Source: Saprospirales bacterium (GTDB taxonomy: Bacteria > Bacteroidota > Bacteroidia > Chitinophagales > JADIYW01). From it: 64,000 nucleotides of DNA. Below the pieces are notes generated by a model, which was not told where the DNA came from, made no database searches, and was given only the letters and a program-made list of their open reading frames with translations. Position numbers and translations under genes: made by a program. The DNA lies in NCBI GenBank assembly GCA_016711605.1, contig JADJSS010000020.1, positions 1 through 64,000 on the forward strand. The letters run 5' to 3'. Positions 38,802 to 47,759 of this stretch are shown here, one piece after another; position 1 is the stretch's first letter, and each line of letters starts with the position of its first letter.

Positions 38802-40106
38802 CTATACAATAGTTGCTTTTACATTTCCTGCTTCGTCAAAATCGTTTAATGTAACATTTGCTATTTGATTTACTTTTTCTTTATCAAACAAAACCGATAC
38901 TTTGATATAATTATCTGTAAAACCATGCATGATTGCTGCTTTTTGTTCTTCTTCCAATAAAACTGAATGCGTTTGTCCAAGGAATTGATTATAAAAATGA
39001 CGGCGTTTCTTTTCGCTTAATGTTCGCAACATAGCATTGCGTTCGTTGCGTACTTGCATCGGCACTGGATTTTCAATTTCTATCGCTTTCGTATTTTGTC
39101 GTTCAGAATAGGTGAATACATGCAAATACGAAATATCCAACGAATTAATAAAATTATACGTATCTAAAAAATCGTCGTCTGTTTCTGATGGAAAACCAAC
39201 AATTACATCCACACCAATACACGCGTGTGGCATTTCCGCTTTTATTTTTTCAACTCTACTTTGATACAAATCGCTTTTGTATCTGCGTTGCATTAGTTTT
39301 AGCATTTTGTCGCTGCCACTTTGCAACGGAATATGAAAATGAGGCATAAAGCGTTTGCTCTTTGCAACAAACTCAATTATTTCATCGGTCAGTAAATTTG
39401 GCTCAATAGAAGAAATACGGAAACGTTCGATGCCTTCAACTTCGTCCAACAATTTTACAATATCAAAAAAGTTATAATCGCCTCCAATGCCTTTGCCGTA
39501 ATCTCCTGTATTTACACCAGTCAAAACAATTTCTTTCACACCTTTTGCAGCTAACTCTTTTGCATTTTTTACAATATTTTCTGGTGTGTCGCTTCTGCTT
39601 TTTCCACGCGCTAACGGAATAGTACAAAATGAACATTTATAATCGCAACCATCTTGAATTTTTAAGAACGAACGCGTTCTATCGCCAACAGAATAGGCAT
39701 CTACAAAGAAATTAGCGTTGGATATTTCGGAAGCCAACACTTGTCCGCATGGATTTTTTGTTAAATCCGTAATAATTTCTGGTAGTCTAAATTTTTCCGA
39801 TGCACCGAGTACCAAATCAACACCTTTAATAGCAGCAATTTCTTTCGGTTTCAATTGCGCATAGCAACCAACTACTACTACATACGCATCCGGATTTTGC
39901 TTCATGGCTTTTCGTACAATGTTTCGGCATTTGGTATCGGCTTGCTCGGTCACCGAACAAGTATTAATTACATACACATCAGATGGTTCATCGAATTCTA
40001 CAGTAGTAAAACCGCGTGCTTGCATTTGCCGCGCAATAGCAGAAGTTTCCGAGAAGTTGAGCTTGCAACCTAAGGTATGAAAAGCAATTTTTTTGTCGAT
40101 TACCAC
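38802..40106 (-). CDS. mtaB: tRNA N6-threonylcarbamoyladenosine (t6A37) methylthiotransferase
   Basis: Radical-SAM enzyme of about 434 residues that makes ms2t6A37 in tRNA. N-terminal MTTase domain with the three cluster Cys in HTLGCKLNFSE, YVINTCSVTEQ and VVGCYAQLKP; radical-SAM CxxxCxxC in GCDYKCSFCTIP; C-terminal TRAM domain in the last 65 residues. The e-MtaB branch is supported by the length and the CKLN form. The frame is open from ATG 40130, but the -7 element at 40111-40118 overlaps that extension and ends 4 bases before GTG 40106, which gives VVIDKKIAFHTLGCK. I prefer the GTG. Confidence 0.9.
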   Translation of the reverse strand: MVIDKKIAFHTLGCKLNFSETSAIARQMQARGFTTVEFDEPSDVYVINTCSVTEQADTKCRNIVRKAMKQNPDAYVVVVGCYAQLKPKEIAAIKGVDLVLGASEKFRLPEIITDLTKNPCGQVLASEISNANFFVDAYSVGDRTRSFLKIQDGCDYKCSFCTIPLARGKSRSDTPENIVKNAKELAAKGVKEIVLTGVNTGDYGKGIGGDYNFFDIVKLLDEVEGIERFRISSIEPNLLTDEIIEFVAKSKRFMPHFHIPLQSGSDKMLKLMQRRYKSDLYQSRVEKIKAEMPHACIGVDVIVGFPSETDDDFLDTYNFINSLDISYLHVFTYSERQNTKAIEIENPVPMQVRNERNAMLRTLSEKKRRHFYNQFLGQTHSVLLEEEQKAAIMHGFTDNYIKVSVLFDKEKVNQIANVTLNDFDEAGNVKATIV

Positions 40107-40110
40107 AGCG

Positions 40111-40118
40111 CAAAAATA
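40111..40118 (-). promoter_or_regulatory. -7 promoter element abutting mtaB
   Basis: Minus strand TATTTTTG, then CGCT and the proposed GTG start of mtaB (4-base gap, as for aguA, dcd and nth). Confidence 0.55.
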
Positions 40119-40236
40119 CGCATAATACACAAATGGTGGATTATTAAATTATATTGAATTAATTGGTTGCTGTATTTTTATTGAAGAAACATTTCTAAAG
40201 TTCAAACCTTTAGAAATGTTAACAGTAAATAATAAG

Positions 40237-41220
40237 ATGATAAAAATTGGTATCATAGGTTTAGGACGATTGGGCTCTCAACATTTGGAGCGATTGCTGG
40301 AAATTAAGTATTTTACAGTAGTTGGTTGTTTTGATACAGATGCTAATTTGATGAAACAGATTTGCAATGATTTTGATGTGGCAACTTTTGACAATGTAGA
40401 TGATTTAATGGATAAATGTGATGCGATTGATATTGTAACGCCTGCGAGTTTTCATTATTATTATGCGGAAAAAGCGATAAAAAAAGGTAAACATGTTTTT
40501 GTAGAAAAACCAATTTCAAACGATTTGGAAGAAGCAAAAATAATGGCAGAACTGGTGCGCGAAGCTGGAATAAAATTTCAGGTTGGACATATTGAACGTT
40601 TTAATCCAGCGTTTTTGGCATTAAAAGATCAGCAAATGAATCCAATGCTGATTGAAGCGCATCGATTATCGTATTTTGATGCGCGTGGAACTGATGTTTC
40701 TGTGGTGTTAGATTTGATGATTCATGATATTGACATTGTGCTGAATTTGGTAAAAACGAATATTAAAAGCATCAGCGCAAGTGGTGTTGCTGTTTTATCA
40801 GATCATATAGATATTGCCAATGCACGCATTGAATTTGATAATGGCTGCGTGGCAAACTTAACAGCGAGCCGTGCTGCAACTCAGAAAATGCGCAAGATGT
40901 TGTTTTTTGAAAAGGATCATCATTTTTCATTAGATTTTTTGAACAGAGAAACTGAACTGTTGAAATTATCAGAAACGGCTGGACATAATTCTGTGCCGTT
41001 GCGTATGGAAAATCATGTGAAATATTTGAATACTGAAACACTAGTTATGGAAGAATATGATGCATTGAAAGAGGAACTAAGTAGCTTTGCGGAAAGCTTA
41101 ATTTTTAATACAGAGCCGAAAGTGACTGCTTTAGACGGCTTGAAAAGCTTAGAAGTGGCACATGAAATTCTACATAAAATAAATAAAATTAACGGTATTG
41201 AATTACTGAAAGCGATTTGA
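40237..41220 (+). CDS. Gfo/Idh/MocA-family oxidoreductase
   Basis: A 327-residue NAD(P)-dependent sugar dehydrogenase-like protein. Rossmann start IKIGIIGLGRLGSQH, then ATFDNVDDL, FVEKPISNDLEEAK (catalytic Lys motif EKP) and GHIERFNPAFL. The segments DLMIHDIDIVLNLV and NLTASRAATQKMRKM resemble UDP-N-acetylglucosamine 3-dehydrogenase (GnnA)-type enzymes of amino-sugar lipid A synthesis. That substrate is a guess because gnnB and lpx genes are not nearby. I chose ATG 40237 over 40216, since the Rossmann fold begins at once after it. Confidence 0.85.
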   Translation: MIKIGIIGLGRLGSQHLERLLEIKYFTVVGCFDTDANLMKQICNDFDVATFDNVDDLMDKCDAIDIVTPASFHYYYAEKAIKKGKHVFVEKPISNDLEEAKIMAELVREAGIKFQVGHIERFNPAFLALKDQQMNPMLIEAHRLSYFDARGTDVSVVLDLMIHDIDIVLNLVKTNIKSISASGVAVLSDHIDIANARIEFDNGCVANLTASRAATQKMRKMLFFEKDHHFSLDFLNRETELLKLSETAGHNSVPLRMENHVKYLNTETLVMEEYDALKEELSSFAESLIFNTEPKVTALDGLKSLEVAHEILHKINKINGIELLKAI

Positions 41221-41264
41221 TAGACTTCTAGAATCAAGACTGTTTGACATGAGACTTGAGATTT

Positions 41265-41352
41265 GTTTTCTCACAGATTACACGGATTTACACAGATTTT
41301 TTATAAAACCATAAAATCACACTAATCATTTAATCAGATAAATCAGTAGTTA
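41265..41352 (+). repeat. Nonamer-type degenerate repeats
   Basis: ACAGATTACACGGATTT followed by ACACAGATT in one block and AATCACACT, AATCATTTA and AATCAGATA in a second. Period is 8-10 bases. This fills most of the spacer between the Gfo/Idh gene and the convergent DUF1275 gene. Confidence 0.55.
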
Positions 41353-41359
41353 AGACAAC

Positions 41360-42079
41360 CTATTGATCTCTTAGTTTTCGTTTGAAGAAATAAAAACTAT
41401 ATAAAATATTATCGTAGAAAACTGCTATCACTAAAATAGTTGCAGCTATCAACAGCGTTTTAAATACAAATACTTTATAAGCAAATCCACCGAGTACACA
41501 ACCTATGAAAAAGCAAAAGATAATGGTAAGTCGTAAATAAATGCTTTTTCTTAGTTTGTATTGTTGTTCCATTTCTTTATAAAAAAACAACTGTGAAAGT
41601 TCTATACCTAAATCGGTAAACAAACCGGTTAAATGTGTGGTTCTTACGGTTGCCTGCGACACTTGTGTTACCAATGAATTTTGCATACCCATAATAAATA
41701 AAAGCAGGCAAGCAATAAGTTGTCCATTTGCAAATTTTTGACCGAAAAAACCTATAACCATAAGTACAACAATCTCAATAAGCATTGGTGCTGCGTGCGA
41801 AACACGTGGATTTATTTTTGCAACTATCTCAATTAAAACGTTAGAAATAAATGAACCAACTAAAAACGAAAAAATATAGAGTAAAAATATGAGTGCCTGC
41901 GTATATTGTTTGTTGGCTATTTCTTCAGAAAAAAAAGCAAAATGACCTGTTACATTTGTGGTTAAAACTTTAACAGATAATACACCACAAACATTGACTA
42001 AACCTGCAATAAAGGATAACAAAGCTGCTAATCTCAGATTATGTTGATACGTTCTGGTTTTGCCTTTGTGTCGGAACAT
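41360..42079 (-). CDS. DUF1275 (YoaK) family membrane protein
   Basis: A 239-residue membrane protein with six predicted helices. DUF1275 hallmarks: LAALLSFIAGLVNVCGVLS, TTNVTGHFAFFSEEI, MGMQNSLVTQVSQATVRTTH, and LTGLFTDLGIELSQLF. Members occur widely, with no settled role. It is flanked on the right by the terminator of the TonB receptor, so it is transcribed separately. Confidence 0.87.
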   Translation of the reverse strand: MFRHKGKTRTYQHNLRLAALLSFIAGLVNVCGVLSVKVLTTNVTGHFAFFSEEIANKQYTQALIFLLYIFSFLVGSFISNVLIEIVAKINPRVSHAAPMLIEIVVLMVIGFFGQKFANGQLIACLLLFIMGMQNSLVTQVSQATVRTTHLTGLFTDLGIELSQLFFYKEMEQQYKLRKSIYLRLTIIFCFFIGCVLGGFAYKVFVFKTLLIAATILVIAVFYDNILYSFYFFKRKLRDQ

Positions 42080-42161
42080 TTTTTAGAAAATAATTTTTAT
42101 AAAAGTAGTTGATTAATAAATATTCTATACAAAAAAGTATAAACGTTGGTGCAAAAGCATT

Positions 42162-42203
42162 AAAAAAAAACTGTCTCGCAAAAGCGAGACAGTTAATATC
42201 TTT
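42162..42203 (-). terminator. Terminator of the TonB-dependent receptor gene
   Basis: Stem AACTGTCTCGC / GCGAGACAGTT with loop AAAA (minus strand TTTT), then T9 on the minus strand, 27 bases past the receptor stop. Confidence 0.9.
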
Positions 42204-42220
42204 TTTATATTTAATGTTGA

Positions 42221-45200
42221 TTAAAAAGTTTTACCAACAACATTATCAGCATGGTTTGATTTCCATTCTTTACCTTGATCGAATGTTACACCAACAAAGA
42301 ATGTACGACCAATAAATGGACCACCAACGTTTGTTCTGTAATCTGGACCAGCTAAGTTAGTTGCACCAACTTTGAAAGTAGTGAATGCTTTTTCAACGAA
42401 GTAGCTTAAACTTGCATCTAACATACCACGTGCTTTAACTGTTCCATCAGCAAAATCTGAAGACCAATCAATTTTTGATTGCCATCTGTAGTCTAAAGAG
42501 AAACCTAAACCTTTCCAAACGTTTGTACCTGAAATACCAGCAAATACTTGGTGTTTAGAAGCGTTGAAACCTAAATCTCTTGCTGTTGCGGTAGAAGTTC
42601 CTTGGTTTTTGATTTTGTAATCCATGTAGTTATAGCTTGCTCTGATAGTGATTGCTTTAGTTACCATATAACCTAAACCTAAACCAACACCGTAAGAGTA
42701 TACTTTATCAGCTAAGTTCGTGTATGGTCTCCAAGAAGTACCAGGAACTAAAGGTAAACCTTTGTGGAAAGCAGTATCTTTATTAACAACAGATAATTGA
42801 CCAATAAAATCTTTATAGATATTGAAATATCCATTTAAATCTATTAATAATTTTTTAGCTACAATTCCTTTATATCCTAATTCAACCACTTGTAAATTTT
42901 CAGGTTTAACGTAGTTAATGTATGCAGTTTGTAATAATGTACTTGCAGCAGAATCTGATTGACCAGATAATTTAGCAGCCACATAGGCGTTATAAGAATC
43001 TTGTGTCCAAGCACCACCTTCATAAATGCCATAACGTTCAGCATTTGCTTTTGTTCCACCTAACAAAATATTAGTTGTTGGAAAATAAATGAATTGTGCT
43101 TGTGAATCTGGATTACGGAAACCTGTTTGATAAGAAACACGTACATTATGTTCTCTGTTTTTACCAAATGTACCTACTACAGCTACACGTGGTGAGAAAA
43201 TCATTTTAAAATTTTGATTTTTATCTAAACGAATAGATGCCTGAATTTTTAAATGGTCACTAAATAATTTACGCGACAATTGTAAGAAAGCACCGTATTC
43301 TTTTATTTTTATTCTTTTATAAGTACCTGTTCCATTTGGATCTTCGTTGAATACTGTTCCTTGTGTAGATAAGCTATACAAACGATAGTTTCCACCAACT
43401 TGAATATCTATCCATTTACCAGTCCAACGAGAAAGATCTAACATAGCTTCTGTATGCCATAAACGAGAATTATCAATAAAACCAGCTCCACCACGTTGAA
43501 ACAATCCATTTCTTACTGCTTCGATTTGAGCTTGTTGTTCCGCTGCTGTTAAAGAATTCCAAGGTCTATCTGCTCTCGCTCTAGCAGAATCATTCAAAGC
43601 TTGAATAAATGTAGGTGTTGCAGTTTGAAGAGCAGCAGCAGCTGATGGTGATTGTAATGCTAATCCAATAATAGTTGGAGCATAATTACCTAAATAAGTA
43701 GGAACCCATTGAGAAGATGAAGGCGATGCTGCTTCATTTGTATAAGCACCTAAAGCTGTCATGTTATATGAGTCACCATCTTTAGTTTGAGACATATAAG
43801 AACGAACGAAGAAATCTTTAGATTTAATTTCTACTTTATGAAATTGTTGAGTAAAGTTACGTAATGCATAACGCTCAGAACCTTGATATACTGAATTACC
43901 ATATCCAACTCTATAGTTGTAAGAAAACTCATAAGATTTATCTTTAAAAGGTCGTACATAAATTCCAAAATCACCTTTAATAGATTGTGCTTTATGGTTA
44001 TCTAATAATTGACCTTCTTTTAATCCAGTTCTTCTTAAATCAAAACCTAATAAAGAACTAACCGAGTCGATTCTTGAAGTAGCATAAGCAGTTGCGTTAA
44101 CATTTGTTATACTATCAATTACACCACCTTTAGTTGCTAAGATCGCGGCTGTATTGGTATTAATTAAAGTTTGAACTTGATTTTGCACTTGTGCTGCAAT
44201 TACAGCTTGTCCAGCTGGAGAAGCTATATAAGCATCAGCCATAGCGTTAGCAGTTGCAGGATCTGCACCACCTGCGATTGCTTGGTTATATACTTGCTGA
44301 CGAACAGCAGCAGTAACACCTGCAGTAATTGCTGGAATATTAGCATTTACTTGCGCTGTAACTCCAGCTCTAATTTGTGCTTCAACACCTGCTGCTACTT
44401 GAGGACGAACAATTGGCGTTACTGCAGCTGTTCCGCTTGCAATAAAACCAGGTCTTAATTTTTCGTATGGAACAAAAATTCTATTTTCATCACCATAAGT
44501 ATTTAAACCATCAAAATTTGTTGCATTTGTTGGATTTCCACCAATTACTCTATCAGTTCCGTAGTCGTTTGCGTACCAATCAGTTCCTTGGAAAATGCTG
44601 AAATTTGCTTTTAAAGCAACAATATCTTCACCTGTTTTTTTAGACTTAAATGCATGTGCGATACGCATTGCAGCAGTACCCATTGGTTTTACACCATAAC
44701 CATTTTTTGCTTGTGAAAAACCACCTTTTACTTGAAAACTAAAGCCAGGTTGTTCAAATGGATTTTTAGAATTCATTAATAAAATACCATTGAATGCATT
44801 TGGACCGTATAATGCAGAAGCTGCACCAGGCAATAATTCAGTATTGTTAATATCTAACTCGCCAATACCTACAATGTTACCTGTAGGAAAGTTTAATAAT
44901 GGTGCAGCGTTGTCCATACCGTCCATTAACTGAACGAAACGAGTATTTGAAATACCACCGAAACCACGTGTGTTTATAGATGTTAAAGTCATAGAACCAT
45001 TTATGGTTTGTACACCTTTTAATTTTCCTAAATCATCATAATAATCTGCAGCTGCTGCATTTTTAATCATTTTTGCATCCATTTTTTCAATGGTTACAGG
45101 TGATTCAAGGATTTTTTCTTCTACTCTTGATGCAGAAACAACTACATCATTTAATAAACTCGTTTCTTCTGACAACGTAACATTTACGTCATCTTTGCTG

Positions 45201-45460
45201 CCATCAATTTGTAATTCAGATGTAGCCATACCAACCATTGTAATACTTAGTGTAAGCGGTACAGGTTGATTGGTGGTAAGTTCAAATTTTCCGTCGATGT
45301 CGGTGACGGTTCCTTCAGTTGTACCTTTAATTGATACGTTTGCGCCGATTACGGCTTCTTTTCCGTCAGTAACTTTACCTTTGATAACTGTTTGTGCCAT
45401 CATAGTAAAACTTGTGAGGAAGAAAATTAATAGTAAATTTAGTTTCATATTATACTTCAT
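42221..45460 (-). CDS. TonB-dependent receptor with carboxypeptidase-like N-terminal domain
   Basis: A 1079-residue outer-membrane active transporter. Signal peptide to about 22, then a carboxypeptidase D-like regulatory beta-sandwich (VIKGKVTDGKEAVIGANVSI, GTVTDIDGKFEL), then the plug (VVVSASRVEEKILESPVTIE, LLPGAASALYGPNAFNGIL) and a 22-strand barrel ending in GRTFFVGVTF with a 20-residue tail. The barrel holds an unusual alanine/valine/glutamine-rich insert at about residues 342-445 that probably forms helices in an extracellular loop. No SusD partner is next to it, so it is a stand-alone receptor; substrate unknown. The start may also be residue 5 (45448). Confidence 0.92.
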   Translation of the reverse strand: MKYNMKLNLLLIFFLTSFTMMAQTVIKGKVTDGKEAVIGANVSIKGTTEGTVTDIDGKFELTTNQPVPLTLSITMVGMATSELQIDGSKDDVNVTLSEETSLLNDVVVSASRVEEKILESPVTIEKMDAKMIKNAAAADYYDDLGKLKGVQTINGSMTLTSINTRGFGGISNTRFVQLMDGMDNAAPLLNFPTGNIVGIGELDINNTELLPGAASALYGPNAFNGILLMNSKNPFEQPGFSFQVKGGFSQAKNGYGVKPMGTAAMRIAHAFKSKKTGEDIVALKANFSIFQGTDWYANDYGTDRVIGGNPTNATNFDGLNTYGDENRIFVPYEKLRPGFIASGTAAVTPIVRPQVAAGVEAQIRAGVTAQVNANIPAITAGVTAAVRQQVYNQAIAGGADPATANAMADAYIASPAGQAVIAAQVQNQVQTLINTNTAAILATKGGVIDSITNVNATAYATSRIDSVSSLLGFDLRRTGLKEGQLLDNHKAQSIKGDFGIYVRPFKDKSYEFSYNYRVGYGNSVYQGSERYALRNFTQQFHKVEIKSKDFFVRSYMSQTKDGDSYNMTALGAYTNEAASPSSSQWVPTYLGNYAPTIIGLALQSPSAAAALQTATPTFIQALNDSARARADRPWNSLTAAEQQAQIEAVRNGLFQRGGAGFIDNSRLWHTEAMLDLSRWTGKWIDIQVGGNYRLYSLSTQGTVFNEDPNGTGTYKRIKIKEYGAFLQLSRKLFSDHLKIQASIRLDKNQNFKMIFSPRVAVVGTFGKNREHNVRVSYQTGFRNPDSQAQFIYFPTTNILLGGTKANAERYGIYEGGAWTQDSYNAYVAAKLSGQSDSAASTLLQTAYINYVKPENLQVVELGYKGIVAKKLLIDLNGYFNIYKDFIGQLSVVNKDTAFHKGLPLVPGTSWRPYTNLADKVYSYGVGLGLGYMVTKAITIRASYNYMDYKIKNQGTSTATARDLGFNASKHQVFAGISGTNVWKGLGFSLDYRWQSKIDWSSDFADGTVKARGMLDASLSYFVEKAFTTFKVGATNLAGPDYRTNVGGPFIGRTFFVGVTFDQGKEWKSNHADNVVGKTF

Positions 45461-45569
45461 ACATGTTTATTTTGGCTACAAGATATGCAAAAGATTTAAT
45501 ACATTTATTACCATTTCTTAACACATGTGCAAATTTGTCAAAAATCATGGTTTATGGTTAGAGATTAAA

Positions 45570-45602
45570 ATAAAAACAGTCTGATTTTTTCAAATCAGAC
45601 TG
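45570..45602 (-). terminator. Terminator of the MORN-like protein gene
   Basis: Stem CAGTCTGATTT / AAATCAGACTG, with a T5 then T4 run on the minus strand, 25 bases past the stop at 45627. Confidence 0.87.
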
Positions 45603-45626
45603 CCTTAAAAGTGAATTTAGTGTGGT

Positions 45627-46364
45627 TTATTGTGCTTCTACCTCGGTTTTATTTTTATCTTTTAAACGTTTGAATAATCCTTTTTTCACAGGTTGATCAC
45701 TAGAATTTTCATCGTTAGTATCAAGGTTATTTTTAGTTTTAGAAGATGAACTTGAATTTTTAGGAATCAATTTAGTATCTAATAAAACACCATCATTACT
45801 GTAGTTTTCAATTTTATCAACAACACCAGTTTCTGTATAATAAGTCCATTTTCCAATTCTGATATTACATTGACGTTTACTTTGCATATCTTTCCAATTT
45901 CCATCTTGATTTTCTCTAAATTGTCCTTCCACTTTTAACATTTCATTCTCATGGTAAGATTTGTAGCTTCCACACAAGCAATCTTCATATTGAAATGCAG
46001 TATATTTCAATTTATCGTCAGCACCATATGTATATAACAAACAAGGCAAACACGCACCAGACGCGTCCCAAAATTTTTTATAATTGAAATATTTAGATTT
46101 AGTTACTTCAGCACCATTACACATGTAAGCAATTCCAAATGGTGTTATGCGTTCTTCTAAGTAAACATCAAACGTTCTTAATGTGTCAATTTTTTTGAGT
46201 TGATTTACATTATTCTGAGAAAAATAAAAAGTATCTGCAGTTTTGGAGCGTAAAACTTTCATTTCATACGGATCGACAATATCAATAATGTCTTGCGCGA
46301 AGATGAAATTTGAAGAAAACTGAATAATCAATAAAACAAAAATAGTTTGTAATGCTTTTCCCAT
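45627..46364 (-). CDS. exported protein with MORN-like (YwqK-type) repeats
   Basis: A 245-residue protein with a signal peptide (MGKALQTIFVLLIIQFSS, cleaved near FIFAQ). The middle region has stretches such as GSYKSYHENEMLKVEGQF and RIGKWTYYTETGVVDKIENY that recall the MORN variant repeat found in YwqK-type proteins. It also has six Cys. The C-terminal 60 residues are Ser/Lys/Asp-rich and disordered. The frame is open to 46481, but the start at 46364 is favoured because the signal peptide begins there and a -7 element ends 2 bases upstream. The role is unknown. Confidence 0.68.
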   Translation of the reverse strand: MGKALQTIFVLLIIQFSSNFIFAQDIIDIVDPYEMKVLRSKTADTFYFSQNNVNQLKKIDTLRTFDVYLEERITPFGIAYMCNGAEVTKSKYFNYKKFWDASGACLPCLLYTYGADDKLKYTAFQYEDCLCGSYKSYHENEMLKVEGQFRENQDGNWKDMQSKRQCNIRIGKWTYYTETGVVDKIENYSNDGVLLDTKLIPKNSSSSSKTKNNLDTNDENSSDQPVKKGLFKRLKDKNKTEVEAQ

Positions 46365-46366
46365 AG

Positions 46367-46374
46367 CGAAAGTA
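46367..46374 (-). promoter_or_regulatory. -7 promoter element abutting the MORN-like gene
   Basis: Minus strand TACTTTCG, then CT and the ATG at 46364 (2-base gap). Confidence 0.45.
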
Positions 46375-46487
46375 AAAGTACATCGCAATATCTTTTTTTT
46401 AAGTTTAGAAGAACCAACAGATGTTGACAATGTTGAATGCTTATTAGTTATTGGTCGGTCGACTTGGAGTCGTTTGACCAAACCACA

Positions 46488-47681
46488 TCAAACGAAGTCA
46501 AAATACTCAAATTTTTCGCCTAAGATATTTTGTTCATCAGTGTTGAGCCATTTTTTAAGTAGTGTTGCGTATACTTTTCTAAAATCGACAGCATGTTTTA
46601 AGTCGCCATCATCTAAATCAGCTAAGTTTGGTGCTTCATTATAGACGCCATTTTTTTTCAAATTATTTCCAAATAAAAAAATCTGATTGGCAGTTCCATG
46701 ATCGGTTCCACCACTGGCATTTTCATTCACACGTCTGCCAAATTCAGAAAATGTCATTAATAATACATCATTTGCTTTTCCATTTTTTTTCAAATCATCC
46801 ATAAAAATTTTTACGGTTTCTGATAATTGCTGTAACAATTCACCTTGTCGTTTTTGCTGATTGAAATGCGTATCAAAACTTCCTAAAGAAACATAATATA
46901 CTTTTGTATTTACACCAGAAATTATAAATTCTGAAATAGATTTCATGCTTTTTCCAAACTGATGATTTGGATACGTTGCAGCCGATTTATAAATTTTAGA
47001 AGTCTGATAAATATATTCAGCTGATGAAATAGTTTCCGCTAATGTCTTGTATAAATATTCTGCATTATCATGCTGATGATCGCCAATTGCATGTTGTTTT
47101 GAAAGCTGATTGATGAATACATTTGATGTAGTTGCGTACAATCTTTTTGCATCTTTTAGTGCCAAACCTTTTGCGTTGTTTCCTTTCAATGCCAAGCTCA
47201 ACGTATCGTCTAATTCCAGCACTTGAGTTGGCTTGTCGCATGTACCACATTGTTCATCTAAATATCTACCGAGCCATCCTGTAGTTTTGTACTCATTGCT
47301 TTTACTTGCTGTTTGCCAAATATCCATCGAACGAAAATGTGATCGATCTGGTTCTGGATATCCAACATTATTGATTAAGCACATGTTTCCATTATCATAC
47401 AACTCTTTAAAACCAAGCATCTTTGGATTTAAGCCAAGTTGATTGTTTAATTTCAAAACTTCATTTTTCTTGATGGCAATTTGTGGACGCGCATTGTAAT
47501 ACAAATCATTTTCATAAGGAACTACCGTATTTAAACCATCGTTGCCGCCAGTAAGTTGCACTACTATTAAGATTTTATCTGTATTTTTTGTTGGATTGTT
47601 TTCTTGCGCTTTTAAGAAATTTGGTACTAACATCGCAGTTGATGCAAGTCCTGAAGTTTGTATAAATTGACGTCGTTTCAT
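46488..47681 (-). CDS. DUF1501 domain protein
   Basis: A 397-residue exported protein with a twin-Arg-like start (MKRRQFIQTSGLASTAMLVP) and the DUF1501 fold related to sulfatases/alkaline phosphatases. Conserved stretches are VVQLTGGNDGLNTVVPYE, NNVGYPEPDRSHFRSMDIWQ, FDTHFNQQ and FSEFGRRVNENASGGTDHG with likely metal ligands (Asp, His). It follows a DUF1800 gene by about 78 bases on the same strand. DUF1800 and DUF1501 genes are very often paired in Bacteroidota and Planctomycetota, with no known biochemical role. Confidence 0.9.
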   Translation of the reverse strand: MKRRQFIQTSGLASTAMLVPNFLKAQENNPTKNTDKILIVVQLTGGNDGLNTVVPYENDLYYNARPQIAIKKNEVLKLNNQLGLNPKMLGFKELYDNGNMCLINNVGYPEPDRSHFRSMDIWQTASKSNEYKTTGWLGRYLDEQCGTCDKPTQVLELDDTLSLALKGNNAKGLALKDAKRLYATTSNVFINQLSKQHAIGDHQHDNAEYLYKTLAETISSAEYIYQTSKIYKSAATYPNHQFGKSMKSISEFIISGVNTKVYYVSLGSFDTHFNQQKRQGELLQQLSETVKIFMDDLKKNGKANDVLLMTFSEFGRRVNENASGGTDHGTANQIFLFGNNLKKNGVYNEAPNLADLDDGDLKHAVDFRKVYATLLKKWLNTDEQNILGEKFEYFDFV

Positions 47682-47684
47682 GAG

Positions 47685-47735
47685 CACTGATTTATCGCTG
47701 ATTAAAATGATTAATTTGATTTTTATGATTGTGCT
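47685..47735 (-). repeat. Nonamer repeats directly upstream of the DUF1501 gene
   Basis: Minus strand AATCATTTT and AATCAGCGAT, then AATCAGTG, ending three bases before the ATG. It resembles the stretches upstream of aguB and the CoA-binding protein. Confidence 0.5.
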
Positions 47736-47759
47736 TCGATAAACTTAGCATGACAAACA

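Noticed and set aside
40106..40130. ATG 40130 as the start of mtaB
   Set aside because: The -7 element lies inside this extension, and the residues it adds (MYYAYFCA) are not part of the family; GTG 40106 is favoured, though not proven.
42109..42315. Small open frame on the plus strand over the receptor terminator
   Set aside because: It covers the hairpin and the receptor C-terminus in antisense; no coding evidence.
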